Source: Clostridiales bacterium (GTDB lineage: Bacteria; Bacillota; Clostridia; Oscillospirales; Oscillospiraceae). Taken from it: DNA of 10,085 nucleotides. Of this stretch, positions 1 through 6,517 are shown piece by piece. The stretch spans positions 1 to 10,085 of the forward strand of contig JAJQAS010000051.1 of the NCBI GenBank assembly GCA_021203685.1. The letters run 5' to 3'. How positions within the stretch are numbered: position 1 is the stretch's first letter; every line of letters starts with the position of its first letter. Both the position numbers and the translations under genes were made by a program. Below the pieces are notes generated by a model that ran no database searches, was not told the origin of the DNA, and saw only the letters and a program-made list of their open reading frames with translations.

Positions 1-68
1 TGGAAATGGAAAAAGACCCGGAAACCGGCGCGCAGCCGCTGCTGACACAGGTTTTTTGGCTGGAATAA
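1..68 (+). CDS. rhaM: L-rhamnose mutarotase, C-terminal fragment (5' end outside window)
   Basis: An open frame enters the window (first full codon at base 3) and stops at TAA 66-68. The visible residues end in EKDPETGAQPLLTQVFWLE. Known RhaM proteins end similarly, with a proline/aspartate-rich turn followed by EVF(Y/H)L and one or two last residues; E. coli RhaM ends in LQEVFYLP. RhaM interconverts the alpha and beta anomers of L-rhamnose in the cytoplasm, feeding the isomerase. The gap to rhaD is only 36 bases with no terminator, so the two are very probably cotranscribed. The call rests on about 20 residues and on the neighbour being rhaD; a different rhamnose-operon protein is possible. 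Confidence 0.55.
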   Translation, partial: EMEKDPETGAQPLLTQVFWLE

Positions 69-104
69 TGACAACAAAACTTATTTTCAGGGAGGATGAA
101 CACC

Positions 105-935
105 ATGAAAGTATTAGAATCCAACTTTATGCAGGGCTTTATGCGCATGGCCGACGACGGCTGGCAGCAGGGCTGGCACGAGCGCAACGGCGGCAACCTG
201 ACCTACCGGATGAAGCCGGAGGAGGTGGAGGCCGTCCGGGAAGACCTGTCCTTCGACGGCGAGTGGAAGGACATCGGCACCACCGTGCCCGGCCTGGCCG
301 GGGAGTTCTTCGTAGCCACCGGCTCCGGGAAATATTTCCGCAACGTGATGAGCGCCCCGGAGGACTCCTGCGCCATCTGCGAAATTGACGAAAAGGGCGA
401 AAAGTATCGCGTCTGCTGGGGACTCGTCAACGGCGGACGGCCCACCAGCGAATTTCCTTCCCACCTGATGAACCACGAGGTCAAAAAGGCGGCCTCCGGC
501 GGCAAGCACCGGGTCATTTACCACGCCCACCCCGCCAACACCATCGCCCTGACCTTTGTACTGCCCCTGACCGATGAGGCGTTCACCCGCGAGCTGTGGG
601 AGATGGCCACCGAGTGTCCGGTGGTGTTCCCCTCCGGCATTGGCGTGGTGCCCTGGATGGTCCCCGGCGGCCGGGACATCGCCGTGGCGACCTCTGAGTT
701 GATGAAGCAGTATGACGTGGCGATTTGGGCCCACCACGGGATGTTCTGCTCCGGCGAGGACTTTGACTTGACCTTCGGCCTGATGCACACCGTGGAAAAG
801 TCCGCTGAGATTCTGGTGAAGGTCATCTCCATGACCGGCGGCGCCAAGCGCCAGACCATCCAGCCCGACGAGTTCCGCCACCTGGCGGTGGACTTCGGAG
901 TGACCCTGCCGGAGAAGTTCCTGTACGAAAAGTAA
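105..935 (+). CDS. rhaD: Rhamnulose-1-phosphate aldolase
   Basis: This is a cytoplasmic class II (zinc-dependent) aldolase that splits L-rhamnulose 1-phosphate into dihydroxyacetone phosphate and L-lactaldehyde, the last core step of L-rhamnose breakdown. The product has 276 residues, close to E. coli RhaD (274). Active-site residues fall one position before their E. coli numbers: the NGGN phosphate-binding loop (28-31), catalytic Glu116 in the TSEF segment, zinc ligands His140 and His142 in the HAHP motif, Glu170, and the third zinc ligand His211 in WAHHGMF. I chose ATG 105 because GGAGG at 91-95 lies 9 bases upstream; an in-frame ATG at 96 touches that ribosome binding site and is unlikely to be used. 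The gene follows the probable rhaM end and is closed by a strong terminator at 989-1030, so it is the last gene of its operon. Confidence 0.95.
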   Translation: MKVLESNFMQGFMRMADDGWQQGWHERNGGNLTYRMKPEEVEAVREDLSFDGEWKDIGTTVPGLAGEFFVATGSGKYFRNVMSAPEDSCAICEIDEKGEKYRVCWGLVNGGRPTSEFPSHLMNHEVKKAASGGKHRVIYHAHPANTIALTFVLPLTDEAFTRELWEMATECPVVFPSGIGVVPWMVPGGRDIAVATSELMKQYDVAIWAHHGMFCSGEDFDLTFGLMHTVEKSAEILVKVISMTGGAKRQTIQPDEFRHLAVDFGVTLPEKFLYEK

Positions 936-988
936 GACGCTATCCCGCCAAAAGCGGTCTCCAGTGTTTCTTTGCTCACAACGCGACG

Positions 989-1030
989 AAAACGGTCTGT
1001 AAGTGCGATTGTGCTTACAGACCGTTTTTT
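989..1030 (+). terminator. Intrinsic terminator of the rhamnose operon
   Basis: AAAACGGTCTGTAAG (989-1003) pairs perfectly with CTTACAGACCGTTTT (1014-1028). The stem can extend inward by three more pairs, two of them G-U, to a GATT loop at 1007-1010. The right arm runs into a six-T tract at 1025-1030. It lies 53 bases after the rhaD stop. The A-rich left flank means it could also work on the opposite strand, but no gene converges here. Confidence 0.9.
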
Positions 1031-1181
1031 CCATGTGTGTAAAAGCAGGGGCGGGCCTTATTTGCCGCGCCATGTCTCTCGGAATGGCGTTTGCCGCCGC
1101 CCAGTCCCGGCGGGAAGAAAATCTTTTTTGGCAGGGAACGATTTTTTTCAAAAATCCTGCGGGAATTTTTCCGTCGAAAAC
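1031..1181. other. Intergenic stretch, no gene
   Basis: I see no coding frame with a ribosome binding site here. The 3' half (about 1120-1180) is rich in A and T tracts, including a GCAGG/CCTGC inverted repeat (1131-1135 with 1156-1160) enclosing ATTTTT/AAAAAT. A/T tracts directly upstream of a -35 box can act as an UP element or bend DNA. That is inference here. Confidence 0.4.
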
Positions 1182-1210
1182 TTGACTTTACCCCCTTAAC
1201 AAGATATAGT
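1182..1210 (+). promoter_or_regulatory. Sigma-A type promoter of the pot operon
   Basis: TTGACT (1182-1187) and TATAGT (1205-1210) are separated by exactly 17 bases, each one base from consensus. Transcription would begin near 1217, giving a leader of about 95 nt before potA. A/T-rich sequence lies directly upstream. Confidence 0.85.
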
Positions 1211-1261
1211 TTTTCTGGTTGCTGTAATATGGGATGATACATCCACGGCGGCCGAAACGGG

Positions 1262-1299
1262 AAGGCGTCCGGGTGAGAGAAAGCCCGGCAGCCTTGTGA
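1262..1299 (+). promoter_or_regulatory. Leader hairpin with TGAGAGAA loop before potA; overlaps a tiny reading frame
   Basis: The outer stem is AAGGC (1262-1266) with GCCTT (1291-1295). The inner stem is CCGGG (1269-1273) with CCCGG (1284-1288). The loop is TGAGAGAAAG (1274-1283). The element ends next to the potA ribosome binding site (AGGAGGAGG, 1299-1307). Across it runs a frame GTG 1273 to TGA 1297-1299 encoding MRESPAAL, with GGGAAGG (1259-1265) seven bases upstream as a plausible ribosome binding site. Its stop codon touches the potA binding site, so translational coupling is possible. A similar element precedes the first potD (4070-4098). Function is inferred. A smaller hairpin, GGATG-ATA-CATCC (1232-1244), also lies in this leader. 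Confidence 0.5.
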
Positions 1300-1311
1300 G
1301 GAGGAGGATAA

Positions 1312-2352
1312 ATGTCCAAGGAACTGATTCGTTTGACCGATGTGTCTATGGTGTTTGACGGCGACACGACCGTCCTGGACAACATCAACCTGTATTTCAA
1401 TGATGCAGAGTTTTTGACACTGTTGGGTCCCTCTGGATGCGGCAAGACCACCACCCTGCGCATCATCGGCGGCTTTCAGAAGCCCACTTCCGGTGATGTG
1501 TTCTTCGACGGTGTGCGCATCAACGACCTGCCCCCCTACAAGCGGCAGATCAACACGGTGTTCCAAAAGTACGCCCTGTTCACCCACATGAACATCTACG
1601 AAAACGTGGCCTTCGGCCTGCGCATCTCCAAGGTGCCGGAGGACGAAATCCGAAAGCGGGTGGACGAGTCGCTGAACATGGTCAACCTGGCCGGGTACGA
1701 GCAGCGCAGCGTCAATTCCCTGTCCGGCGGCCAGCAGCAGCGGGTGGCCATTGCACGAGCCATCATCAACCGGCCCAAGGTGCTGCTGCTGGACGAACCC
1801 CTGGGCGCGCTGGACCTGAAGCTGCGCAAGGGAATGCAGACCGAGCTGAAAAAGATTCAGCAGCAGGTGGGCATCACCTTTGTCTACGTCACCCACGACC
1901 AGGAGGAGGCACTGACCATGTCCGACACCATCGTGGTGATGAACGAGGGCCGCATCCAGCAGATTGGCACCCCCATCGACATCTATAACGAACCAAAGAA
2001 CGCTTTCGTCGCCAACTTCATCGGGGAGTCCAACATCGTGGCGGGCGTCATGGAGCGGGACTGCCTGGTGTCCTTCGCCGGGCGGACCTTTGACTGCGTG
2101 GACAAAGGCTTCGCCCTCCGGGAACCGGTGGACGTGGTCGTCCGCCCCGAGGATCTGGTTATCTCCGCTCCGGAGACCGGCCAAATCGTGGGCAAGGTGG
2201 AAAGCGTCGTGTTCAAGGGCATTTTCTATGAAATCATGGTGGCCGGAGAGACCTTCACCTGGAAGGTCCAGACCACCCGCGCCCCCCAGGTGGGCCAGCT
2301 GGTGGGCCTGAGCGTGGAGCCTGACAACATTCAGGTCATGCACAAGAGCTGA
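1312..2352 (+). CDS. potA: Spermidine/putrescine ABC transporter, ATP-binding protein
   Basis: This cytoplasmic ATPase powers polyamine import through the PotB-PotC channel. The product has 346 residues, normal for PotA. The nucleotide-binding domain is complete: Walker A GPSGCGKT (39-46), Q-loop Gln85, ABC signature LSGGQ (137-141), Walker B VLLLDE (157-162), D-loop GALD, and switch His195 in VTHDQEE. After about residue 235 comes a TOBE-type regulatory domain of beta strands, including a VVVRPEDL segment, as in PotA and other CUT1-like ATPases. The ATG start sits 4 to 7 bases after AGGAGGAGG. It is the first gene of the operon and ends 10 bases before potB. Order and partners (two permeases and PotD-like lipoproteins) point to polyamines; the ATPase alone could not be told from iron or sulfate relatives. 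Confidence 0.93.
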   Translation: MSKELIRLTDVSMVFDGDTTVLDNINLYFNDAEFLTLLGPSGCGKTTTLRIIGGFQKPTSGDVFFDGVRINDLPPYKRQINTVFQKYALFTHMNIYENVAFGLRISKVPEDEIRKRVDESLNMVNLAGYEQRSVNSLSGGQQQRVAIARAIINRPKVLLLDEPLGALDLKLRKGMQTELKKIQQQVGITFVYVTHDQEEALTMSDTIVVMNEGRIQQIGTPIDIYNEPKNAFVANFIGESNIVAGVMERDCLVSFAGRTFDCVDKGFALREPVDVVVRPEDLVISAPETGQIVGKVESVVFKGIFYEIMVAGETFTWKVQTTRAPQVGQLVGLSVEPDNIQVMHKS

Positions 2353-2362
2353 GGGCGCGCCA

Positions 2363-3211
2363 ATGAAAAAGAAATATCTGGCCATTCCCTATGTGGTTTG
2401 GATGGCGATTTTCGTCATCGCCCCCCTGTGCCTGGTGGTGGGGTACGCCCTGGTGAACCGGGAGGGGCAGCTGACGCTGGAGAACTTCCAGACGCTGGTG
2501 CAATACTGGACGGTGTTCGCCACCTCCTTCCGGCTGGCCATCATCGCTACGGCGGTGTGCCTGCTCATCGGCTACCCCATCGCCTACTGGATCTCCCGGG
2601 AGGGGCCGGGGGTCAAGCGCATTGCCATGATCGCCATGATGCTGCCCATGTGGATGAACTTCCTCCTGCGGACCTACGCCTGGATGAGCCTGCTGGAGAA
2701 CACCGGCATTATCAACACCCTTCTGGCGAATCTGGGGGTATTTAAGCTCATCAACGCCATTTTCGGCACGGAGCTGACCTATTTCCCCATGATCAACACC
2801 CCCGGCGCGGTGGTGCTGGGCATGGTGTACAACTACCTGCCCTTCATGATTTTGCCCATCTACACGGTCATCGACAAAATCGACACACGGGTCATCGAGG
2901 CGGCGGAGGACCTGGGGGCCAACGGTGTGCAGGTGTTTCGGAAGATCATCTTCCCCCTGAGCCTGCCGGGGGTGCTCTCCGGCATTACCATGGTGTTCAT
3001 CCCCTCGGTGTCCACTTTCGCCATCTCCAAGCTGCTGGGCGGCGGCATGACGCTGCTGCTGGGCGACCTGATCGAGATGCAGTTCTACGGCAATGCCTAC
3101 AACCCCTACCTGGGCAGCGCCATCTCCCTGGTGATGATGGTCATTGTCCTCATCTGCATGGCAGTCATGAACCACTTCGGAGAAGGAGAAGAGGGGGCGG
3201 TGTACTTTTGA
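2363..3211 (+). CDS. potB: Spermidine/putrescine ABC transporter permease PotB
   Basis: This is an inner-membrane permease of the binding-protein-dependent transport family, 282 residues, with about six hydrophobic spans (near 10-30, 54-75, 87-110, 145-168, 205-225 and 252-270). The EAA loop that docks on the ATPase is clear: EAAEDLGANGVQVF (179-192) and on through the FPLSLPGV segment. LLRTYAWMSLLENTGIIN (101-118) is characteristic of PotB. The start codon ATG 2363 is preceded by GAGGG (2351-2355), which overlaps the potA stop, so translation is probably coupled. The stop overlaps the potC start by three bases. With PotC it forms the heterodimeric channel. Confidence 0.93.
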   Translation: MKKKYLAIPYVVWMAIFVIAPLCLVVGYALVNREGQLTLENFQTLVQYWTVFATSFRLAIIATAVCLLIGYPIAYWISREGPGVKRIAMIAMMLPMWMNFLLRTYAWMSLLENTGIINTLLANLGVFKLINAIFGTELTYFPMINTPGAVVLGMVYNYLPFMILPIYTVIDKIDTRVIEAAEDLGANGVQVFRKIIFPLSLPGVLSGITMVFIPSVSTFAISKLLGGGMTLLLGDLIEMQFYGNAYNPYLGSAISLVMMVIVLICMAVMNHFGEGEEGAVYF

Positions 3212-4065
3212 GAAAGAACGGATTTTTTGCCCGGCTGGGCCTGATTCTGGCGATGGTGTTCCTCTACGCCCCCATCATCGTCCTCATCGTCTTTTCCTTC
3301 AACAGCTCCAAGAGCCGCACCGTCTGGACGGGCTTCTCCCTCCAGTGGTATGTGGAGCTGTTTGACGACAGCCGCATTTTGAGCGCCCTGGCCACCACGC
3401 TGGAGGTCTCGGTGCTGGCCATGGTGTTCTCCACCGTGCTGGGCACGGCGGCGGCCATCGGCTTCTATAACATGCGCAAACGCCCCCGGGCGGTGTGCAT
3501 GGCGGTGAACAACATCCCCATGACCAACGCGGACATCATCACCGGCGTCAGCCTGATGCTGCTGTTTGTGTTCGCCATCGGCGCGTTCAATGCCACGTTG
3601 GGGCAGCTGACGGGCATCACCCTGAAAATGGGCTTTGCCACCCTGCTGCTGGCCCACATCACCTTCGACATCCCCTATGTCATCCTCTCGGTGCTGCCCA
3701 AGCTGAACCAGTGCGACCCCAACATCGAGGAGGCCGCCATGGACTTGGGGGCCACCCCCTGGCAGGCGTTCCAGAAGGTCGTCCTGCCGGAAATTCAGCC
3801 CGGCGTGCTCAACGGGGCCATTCTGGCCTTCACCATGTCGGTGGATGACTTCGTCATCTCCTACTTCACCGCCGGTTCCAGTACCTCTACTCTGGCCATG
3901 GAAGTCTACTCCATGACCCGCAAGCGCATCAGCCCGGAGATCAACGCACTGTCCACCCTGATGTTCGTGGTGGTGCTGAGCCTGCTGGCCATCGTGAACA
4001 TCCGCTCGGCCCGGCAGGAGAAGGCCGCCGCTGCACGGGCGGCCAAGCTCCAGGGGAGGGGCTAA
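3208..4065 (+). CDS. potC: Spermidine/putrescine ABC transporter permease PotC
   Basis: This is the second channel subunit, 285 residues with about six membrane spans (first near 8-31, last near 248-265). Its EAA loop is EEAAMDLGATPWQAFQ (174-189), followed by the LPEIQPGV segment. The SVDDFVISYF segment (211-220) is typical of PotC. The start is a TTG at 3208 that overlaps the potB stop (TTGA); no ATG occurs before residue 16, inside the first membrane span, so TTG is the only sensible start. The purine-rich AGAGGGGGCGG (about 3190-3200) serves as ribosome binding site. The C-terminus is a short Ala/Arg/Lys-rich tail. The stop lies 49 bases before the first potD. Confidence 0.92.
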   Translation: MRKNGFFARLGLILAMVFLYAPIIVLIVFSFNSSKSRTVWTGFSLQWYVELFDDSRILSALATTLEVSVLAMVFSTVLGTAAAIGFYNMRKRPRAVCMAVNNIPMTNADIITGVSLMLLFVFAIGAFNATLGQLTGITLKMGFATLLLAHITFDIPYVILSVLPKLNQCDPNIEEAAMDLGATPWQAFQKVVLPEIQPGVLNGAILAFTMSVDDFVISYFTAGSSTSTLAMEVYSMTRKRISPEINALSTLMFVVVLSLLAIVNIRSARQEKAAAARAAKLQGRG

Positions 4066-4069
4066 ACCT

Positions 4070-4098
4070 GCGGGATGAGAGAACCCGCCATTTTATGA
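4070..4098 (+). promoter_or_regulatory. Leader hairpin with TGAGAGAA loop before the first potD; overlaps a tiny reading frame
   Basis: GCGGG (4070-4074) pairs with CCCGC (4084-4088) around the loop ATGAGAGAA (4075-4083). The loop core TGAGAGAA is identical to that of the hairpin before potA. The outermost stem pair is G-C here and C-G there, a compensatory change. A frame from ATG 4075 to TGA 4096-4098 encodes MREPAIL, close to MRESPAAL of the other element. GGGGAGGGG (4053-4061) lies 13 bases upstream of that ATG, longer than ideal. The stop lies just before the potD ribosome binding site AGAGGGA (4101-4107). No U tract follows the stem, so it is not a terminator. Confidence 0.5.
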
Positions 4099-4114
4099 AA
4101 AGAGGGAATTTGCC

Positions 4115-5161
4115 ATGAAAAAAGTGTTCCTTTTCGCGCTGTCCCTGTCCCTGCTGCTGACCCTGACCGCCTGCGGCGGCAGCAGCACCGCCACCAACGG
4201 AGAGGTCAACGTCTACAACTGGGGCGAGTATATCGATGAGGACCTGCTGGACCAGTTTGAGGAGGAGACCGGCATCAAGGTCAACTACACCACCTATTCC
4301 GACAACGAGTCCATGTACTCCACCCTGAAAAACGGCTCCGCCGAGTACGATGTCATCATCCCCTCGGACTATATGATCTCCCGGCTCATCGAGGAGGATA
4401 TGCTGGAGACCATCGACTTCGACAACGTCCCCAACTTCGCCAACATCGACGACGACTACAAAAACCTGGACTACGACCCCACCAACGAGTACTCCGTCCC
4501 CTATATGTGGGGCGTGGTGGGCATCGTCTACAACACTACCATGGTGGACTACACCCCCACCAGCTGGGACGTGCTGTGGGACGAGGACCTGAGCGGCCAG
4601 ATTTTGATGTTCGACAACAGCCGGGACGCCATCGGCATCGCCCTGAAAAGCCTGGGCTACAGCTACAACACCACCGACGAGGATGAAATCACCGAGGCGG
4701 TGGATAAGCTCATCGAGCAGAAGCCGCTGGTGCAGGCTTACGTCATGGACCAGATCTTCGACAAGATGGAGGCCGGGGAGGCCGCCGTGGGTCCCTACTA
4801 CGCCGGGGACGCCATCACCATGATCTCCGAGAATCCCGACCTGGCCTTTGTGTTCCCGGAGGAAGGCTCCAACTACTACGTGGACGCCATGTGTATCCCC
4901 AAGGGGGCCGCCAACAAGGAGAACGCCGAGGCGTTCATCAACTTCATGTGCGAGCCGGAGGTCATGGCCGCCAACGCCGAGGAAATTTACTACTCCACCC
5001 CCTCCTCCGCCGCCCGGGAGCTGCTGGAGGACGAGCTGAAAAACAGCGACATCGCCTATCCCTCTCAGGACATCATGGACAAGGCGGAGGTCTACGTCAA
5101 CCTGCCCCAGACCATCCTGGACCTCTACGACGAGGAGTGGATCCGGCTGAAAGCCGCATAA
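4115..5161 (+). CDS. potD: Polyamine-binding lipoprotein PotD, copy 1
   Basis: This extracellular substrate-binding lipoprotein hands polyamine to PotBC. It has 348 residues, the normal PotD length. It begins with a lysine-start hydrophobic signal ending in the lipobox LTAC, with lipidated Cys20, then a short Gly/Ser linker. The mature domain opens with VNVYNWGEYI. Ligand-pocket positions of E. coli PotD can be placed: Trp36 and Tyr39, Ser84 and Tyr86 (PSDY), Asp171 in the FDNSRDAIG segment, Tyr229 and Tyr255 where E. coli has Trp, and conserved Asp257. Tyrosines in place of those tryptophans leave the preferred polyamine uncertain. ATG 4115 follows AGAGGGA (4101-4107). A close paralogue follows at 5279-6346. 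The gene belongs to the pot operon but has its own leader hairpin. Confidence 0.9.
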   Translation: MKKVFLFALSLSLLLTLTACGGSSTATNGEVNVYNWGEYIDEDLLDQFEEETGIKVNYTTYSDNESMYSTLKNGSAEYDVIIPSDYMISRLIEEDMLETIDFDNVPNFANIDDDYKNLDYDPTNEYSVPYMWGVVGIVYNTTMVDYTPTSWDVLWDEDLSGQILMFDNSRDAIGIALKSLGYSYNTTDEDEITEAVDKLIEQKPLVQAYVMDQIFDKMEAGEAAVGPYYAGDAITMISENPDLAFVFPEEGSNYYVDAMCIPKGAANKENAEAFINFMCEPEVMAANAEEIYYSTPSSAARELLEDELKNSDIAYPSQDIMDKAEVYVNLPQTILDLYDEEWIRLKAA

Positions 5162-5175
5162 TGACCCACGCCGCC

Positions 5176-5199
5176 GAGCCTGCCGGAAACGGCAGGCTC
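5176..5199 (+). promoter_or_regulatory. Intercistronic GNRA-capped hairpin after potD copy 1
   Basis: GAGCCTGCCG (5176-5185) pairs perfectly with CGGCAGGCTC (5190-5199) around a GAAA tetraloop, 14 bases after the potD stop. Only TT follows, then GACCCCC, so it lacks the U tract of an intrinsic terminator. It more likely protects the 3' end of upstream mRNA or lowers read-through, giving different amounts of the two lipoproteins. Confidence 0.55.
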
Positions 5200-5228
5200 T
5201 TGACCCCCATACGTCGGGGGCGAACAAT
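5200..5228 (+). promoter_or_regulatory. Possible weak promoter for potD copy 2, with inverted repeat in its spacer
   Basis: TTGACC (5200-5205) and AACAAT (5223-5228) are 17 bases apart; the -35 box has one mismatch and the -10 box has two. Between them CCCCC (5204-5208) and GGGGG (5216-5220) form an inverted repeat that could be a hairpin or an operator. A third small hairpin, ACCG..CC/GG..CGGT (5249-5266), precedes the ribosome binding site of the next gene. The promoter is suggestive only. Confidence 0.3.
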
Positions 5229-5278
5229 TCCCTTTCGCAAATCTGTTGACCGCCCTGACGGACGGTGGGGAGGTAAAA

Positions 5279-6346
5279 ATGAGAAAACGCCTGTACACAC
5301 ATTTGATGATGATCGCTTTGTCCGCTGTGGCGCTGGTATTCTGCGCCGCCCTGACCGCCTGCGGCGACAGCTACTCCAACGGGGAGGTCAACGTGGCCAA
5401 CTGGGGGGACTACATCGACGAGGACACCATCGACGCCTTCGAGGAGGAGACCGGCATCAAGGTCAACTACTCCACCTACTCCGATAACGAGTCCCTGTAC
5501 TCCACCCTGAAAAACGGCTCCACCGACTACGACGTCATCGTCCCGTCGGACTACATGGTGGCCCGGCTCATCGAGGAGGATATGCTGGAGGAGATCGACT
5601 TCGACAACGTCCCCAACGCCGCCAACCTGGACGAGGATTTTCTCAGCGGCCTGGACTACGACCCGGAGGGAACCTATTCCGTCCCCTACCTGTGGGGCGT
5701 GGTGGGCATCATCTACAACACCACCATGGTGGACTATACCCCCACCAGCTGGGACGTGCTGTGGGATGAAGACCTGAGCGGGCAGATTTTGATGTTCGAC
5801 AACAGCCGGGACGCCATCGGCATCGCCCTGAAGCTGCTGGGCTACAGCTACAACACCACCAGTGAGGACGAGATCACCGAAGCGGTGGACAAGCTCATCG
5901 AGCAGAAGCCCCTGGTGCAGGCCTACGTCATGGACCAGATATTCGACAAGATGGAGGCGGGGGAGGCCGCCGTAGCCCCCTACTACGCCGGGGACGCGGT
6001 GGTGATGATGCGGGAGAACCCCGACCTGGCCTGTGTCTACCCGGAGGAAGGCTCCAACTACTACATCGACGCCTGGTGCATTCCCAAGGGGGCCGCCAAC
6101 AAGGAGAACGCTGAACTGTTTATCAACTATATGTGTCAGACAGACGTGATGGCGGCCAACGCCACCTATTGCACCTACGCCCCGCCCTCCTCCGCCGCCC
6201 GGGAACTGCTGGGGGACGACCTGGCGGACAACGAGCTGGTCTACGCCCCGGACGAGGTGCGGGAGCTGTGCGAGATTTATACCAACCTGCCCCAGACCAT
6301 TTTGGACCTGTACGACCAGCAGTGGATACGGCTCAAAGCCGCATAA
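5279..6346 (+). CDS. potD: Polyamine-binding lipoprotein PotD-like, copy 2
   Basis: This is a second extracellular solute-binding lipoprotein, 355 residues. Its signal peptide is longer than that of copy 1 and ends in LTAC with lipidated Cys28. ATG 5279 follows GGGGAGG (5267-5273) by five bases; an upstream in-frame TTG at 5246 would add eleven residues without a ribosome binding site and weaken the signal peptide. The mature part aligns with copy 1 almost end to end. The stretch from NTTMVDYTPTSWDV to KMEAGEAAV is nearly identical. Differences cluster near the pocket (VANW for VYNW at 39-42, Trp266 for Met beside conserved Asp264) and in residues about 296-340. It probably shares PotABC with copy 1 and may widen the ligand range. 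It is the last gene of the operon. Confidence 0.9.
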   Translation: MRKRLYTHLMMIALSAVALVFCAALTACGDSYSNGEVNVANWGDYIDEDTIDAFEEETGIKVNYSTYSDNESLYSTLKNGSTDYDVIVPSDYMVARLIEEDMLEEIDFDNVPNAANLDEDFLSGLDYDPEGTYSVPYLWGVVGIIYNTTMVDYTPTSWDVLWDEDLSGQILMFDNSRDAIGIALKLLGYSYNTTSEDEITEAVDKLIEQKPLVQAYVMDQIFDKMEAGEAAVAPYYAGDAVVMMRENPDLACVYPEEGSNYYIDAWCIPKGAANKENAELFINYMCQTDVMAANATYCTYAPPSSAARELLGDDLADNELVYAPDEVRELCEIYTNLPQTILDLYDQQWIRLKAA

Positions 6347-6362
6347 ACCAATTTTCAGATGG

Positions 6363-6409
6363 ACAAACAGCGGAGGGGGAGCGATTCCCTCTCCGCTGAT
6401 GTTTGTTTT
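6363..6409 (+). terminator. Intrinsic terminator of the pot operon
   Basis: CAGCGGAGGGGGA (6368-6380) pairs with TCCCTCTCCGCTG (6386-6398), thirteen pairs with one G-U, around the loop GCGAT. The T-rich run TGTTTGTTTT follows (6400-6409). ACAAAC and GTTTGT flank the stem and could extend it. It begins 16 bases after the stop of potD copy 2. Confidence 0.88.
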
Positions 6410-6418
6410 GGCGGGGTC

Positions 6419-6447
6419 TTGCACTGTTTCGACAAAGATGTTACAAT
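6419..6447 (+). promoter_or_regulatory. Sigma-A type promoter of the pyrophosphatase operon
   Basis: TTGCAC (6419-6424) and TACAAT (6442-6447) are separated by 17 bases. The -35 box has two mismatches and the -10 box one. It lies directly after the pot terminator. Transcription would start near 6454 and leave a leader of about 228 nt, which includes the repeat at 6518-6620. Confidence 0.72.
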
Positions 6448-6517
6448 AGTCAAAATGATTGCATGAGTATCCCCTTGTGTAATTCCAACGGCCCCGTTTT
6501 CAGTTTCGCTACACCTC

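Noticed and set aside
1217..1311. A known riboswitch in the potA leader
   Set aside because: I could match neither the conserved core of TPP, guanidine, preQ1 nor SAM classes; the loop TGAGAGAA only superficially recalls the CTGAGA of the TPP aptamer and the rest is missing.
114..2385. Overlapping - strand frames opposite rhaD and potA
   Set aside because: They are compositional shadows; the + strand genes have complete motifs and ribosome binding sites. One such frame even crosses the rhaD terminator and the pot promoter.
5176..5199. Hairpin after potD copy 1 as an intrinsic terminator
   Set aside because: The stem is perfect but only two T follow before GACCCCC, so it lacks the required U tract.
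3941..6424. Very long open frame on the - strand opposite both potD genes (827 codons)
   Set aside because: It is antisense to two well-supported genes, has low-complexity Gly/Val/His/Asp composition with internally repeated blocks that mirror the potD duplication, and reflects GC-rich third codon positions.
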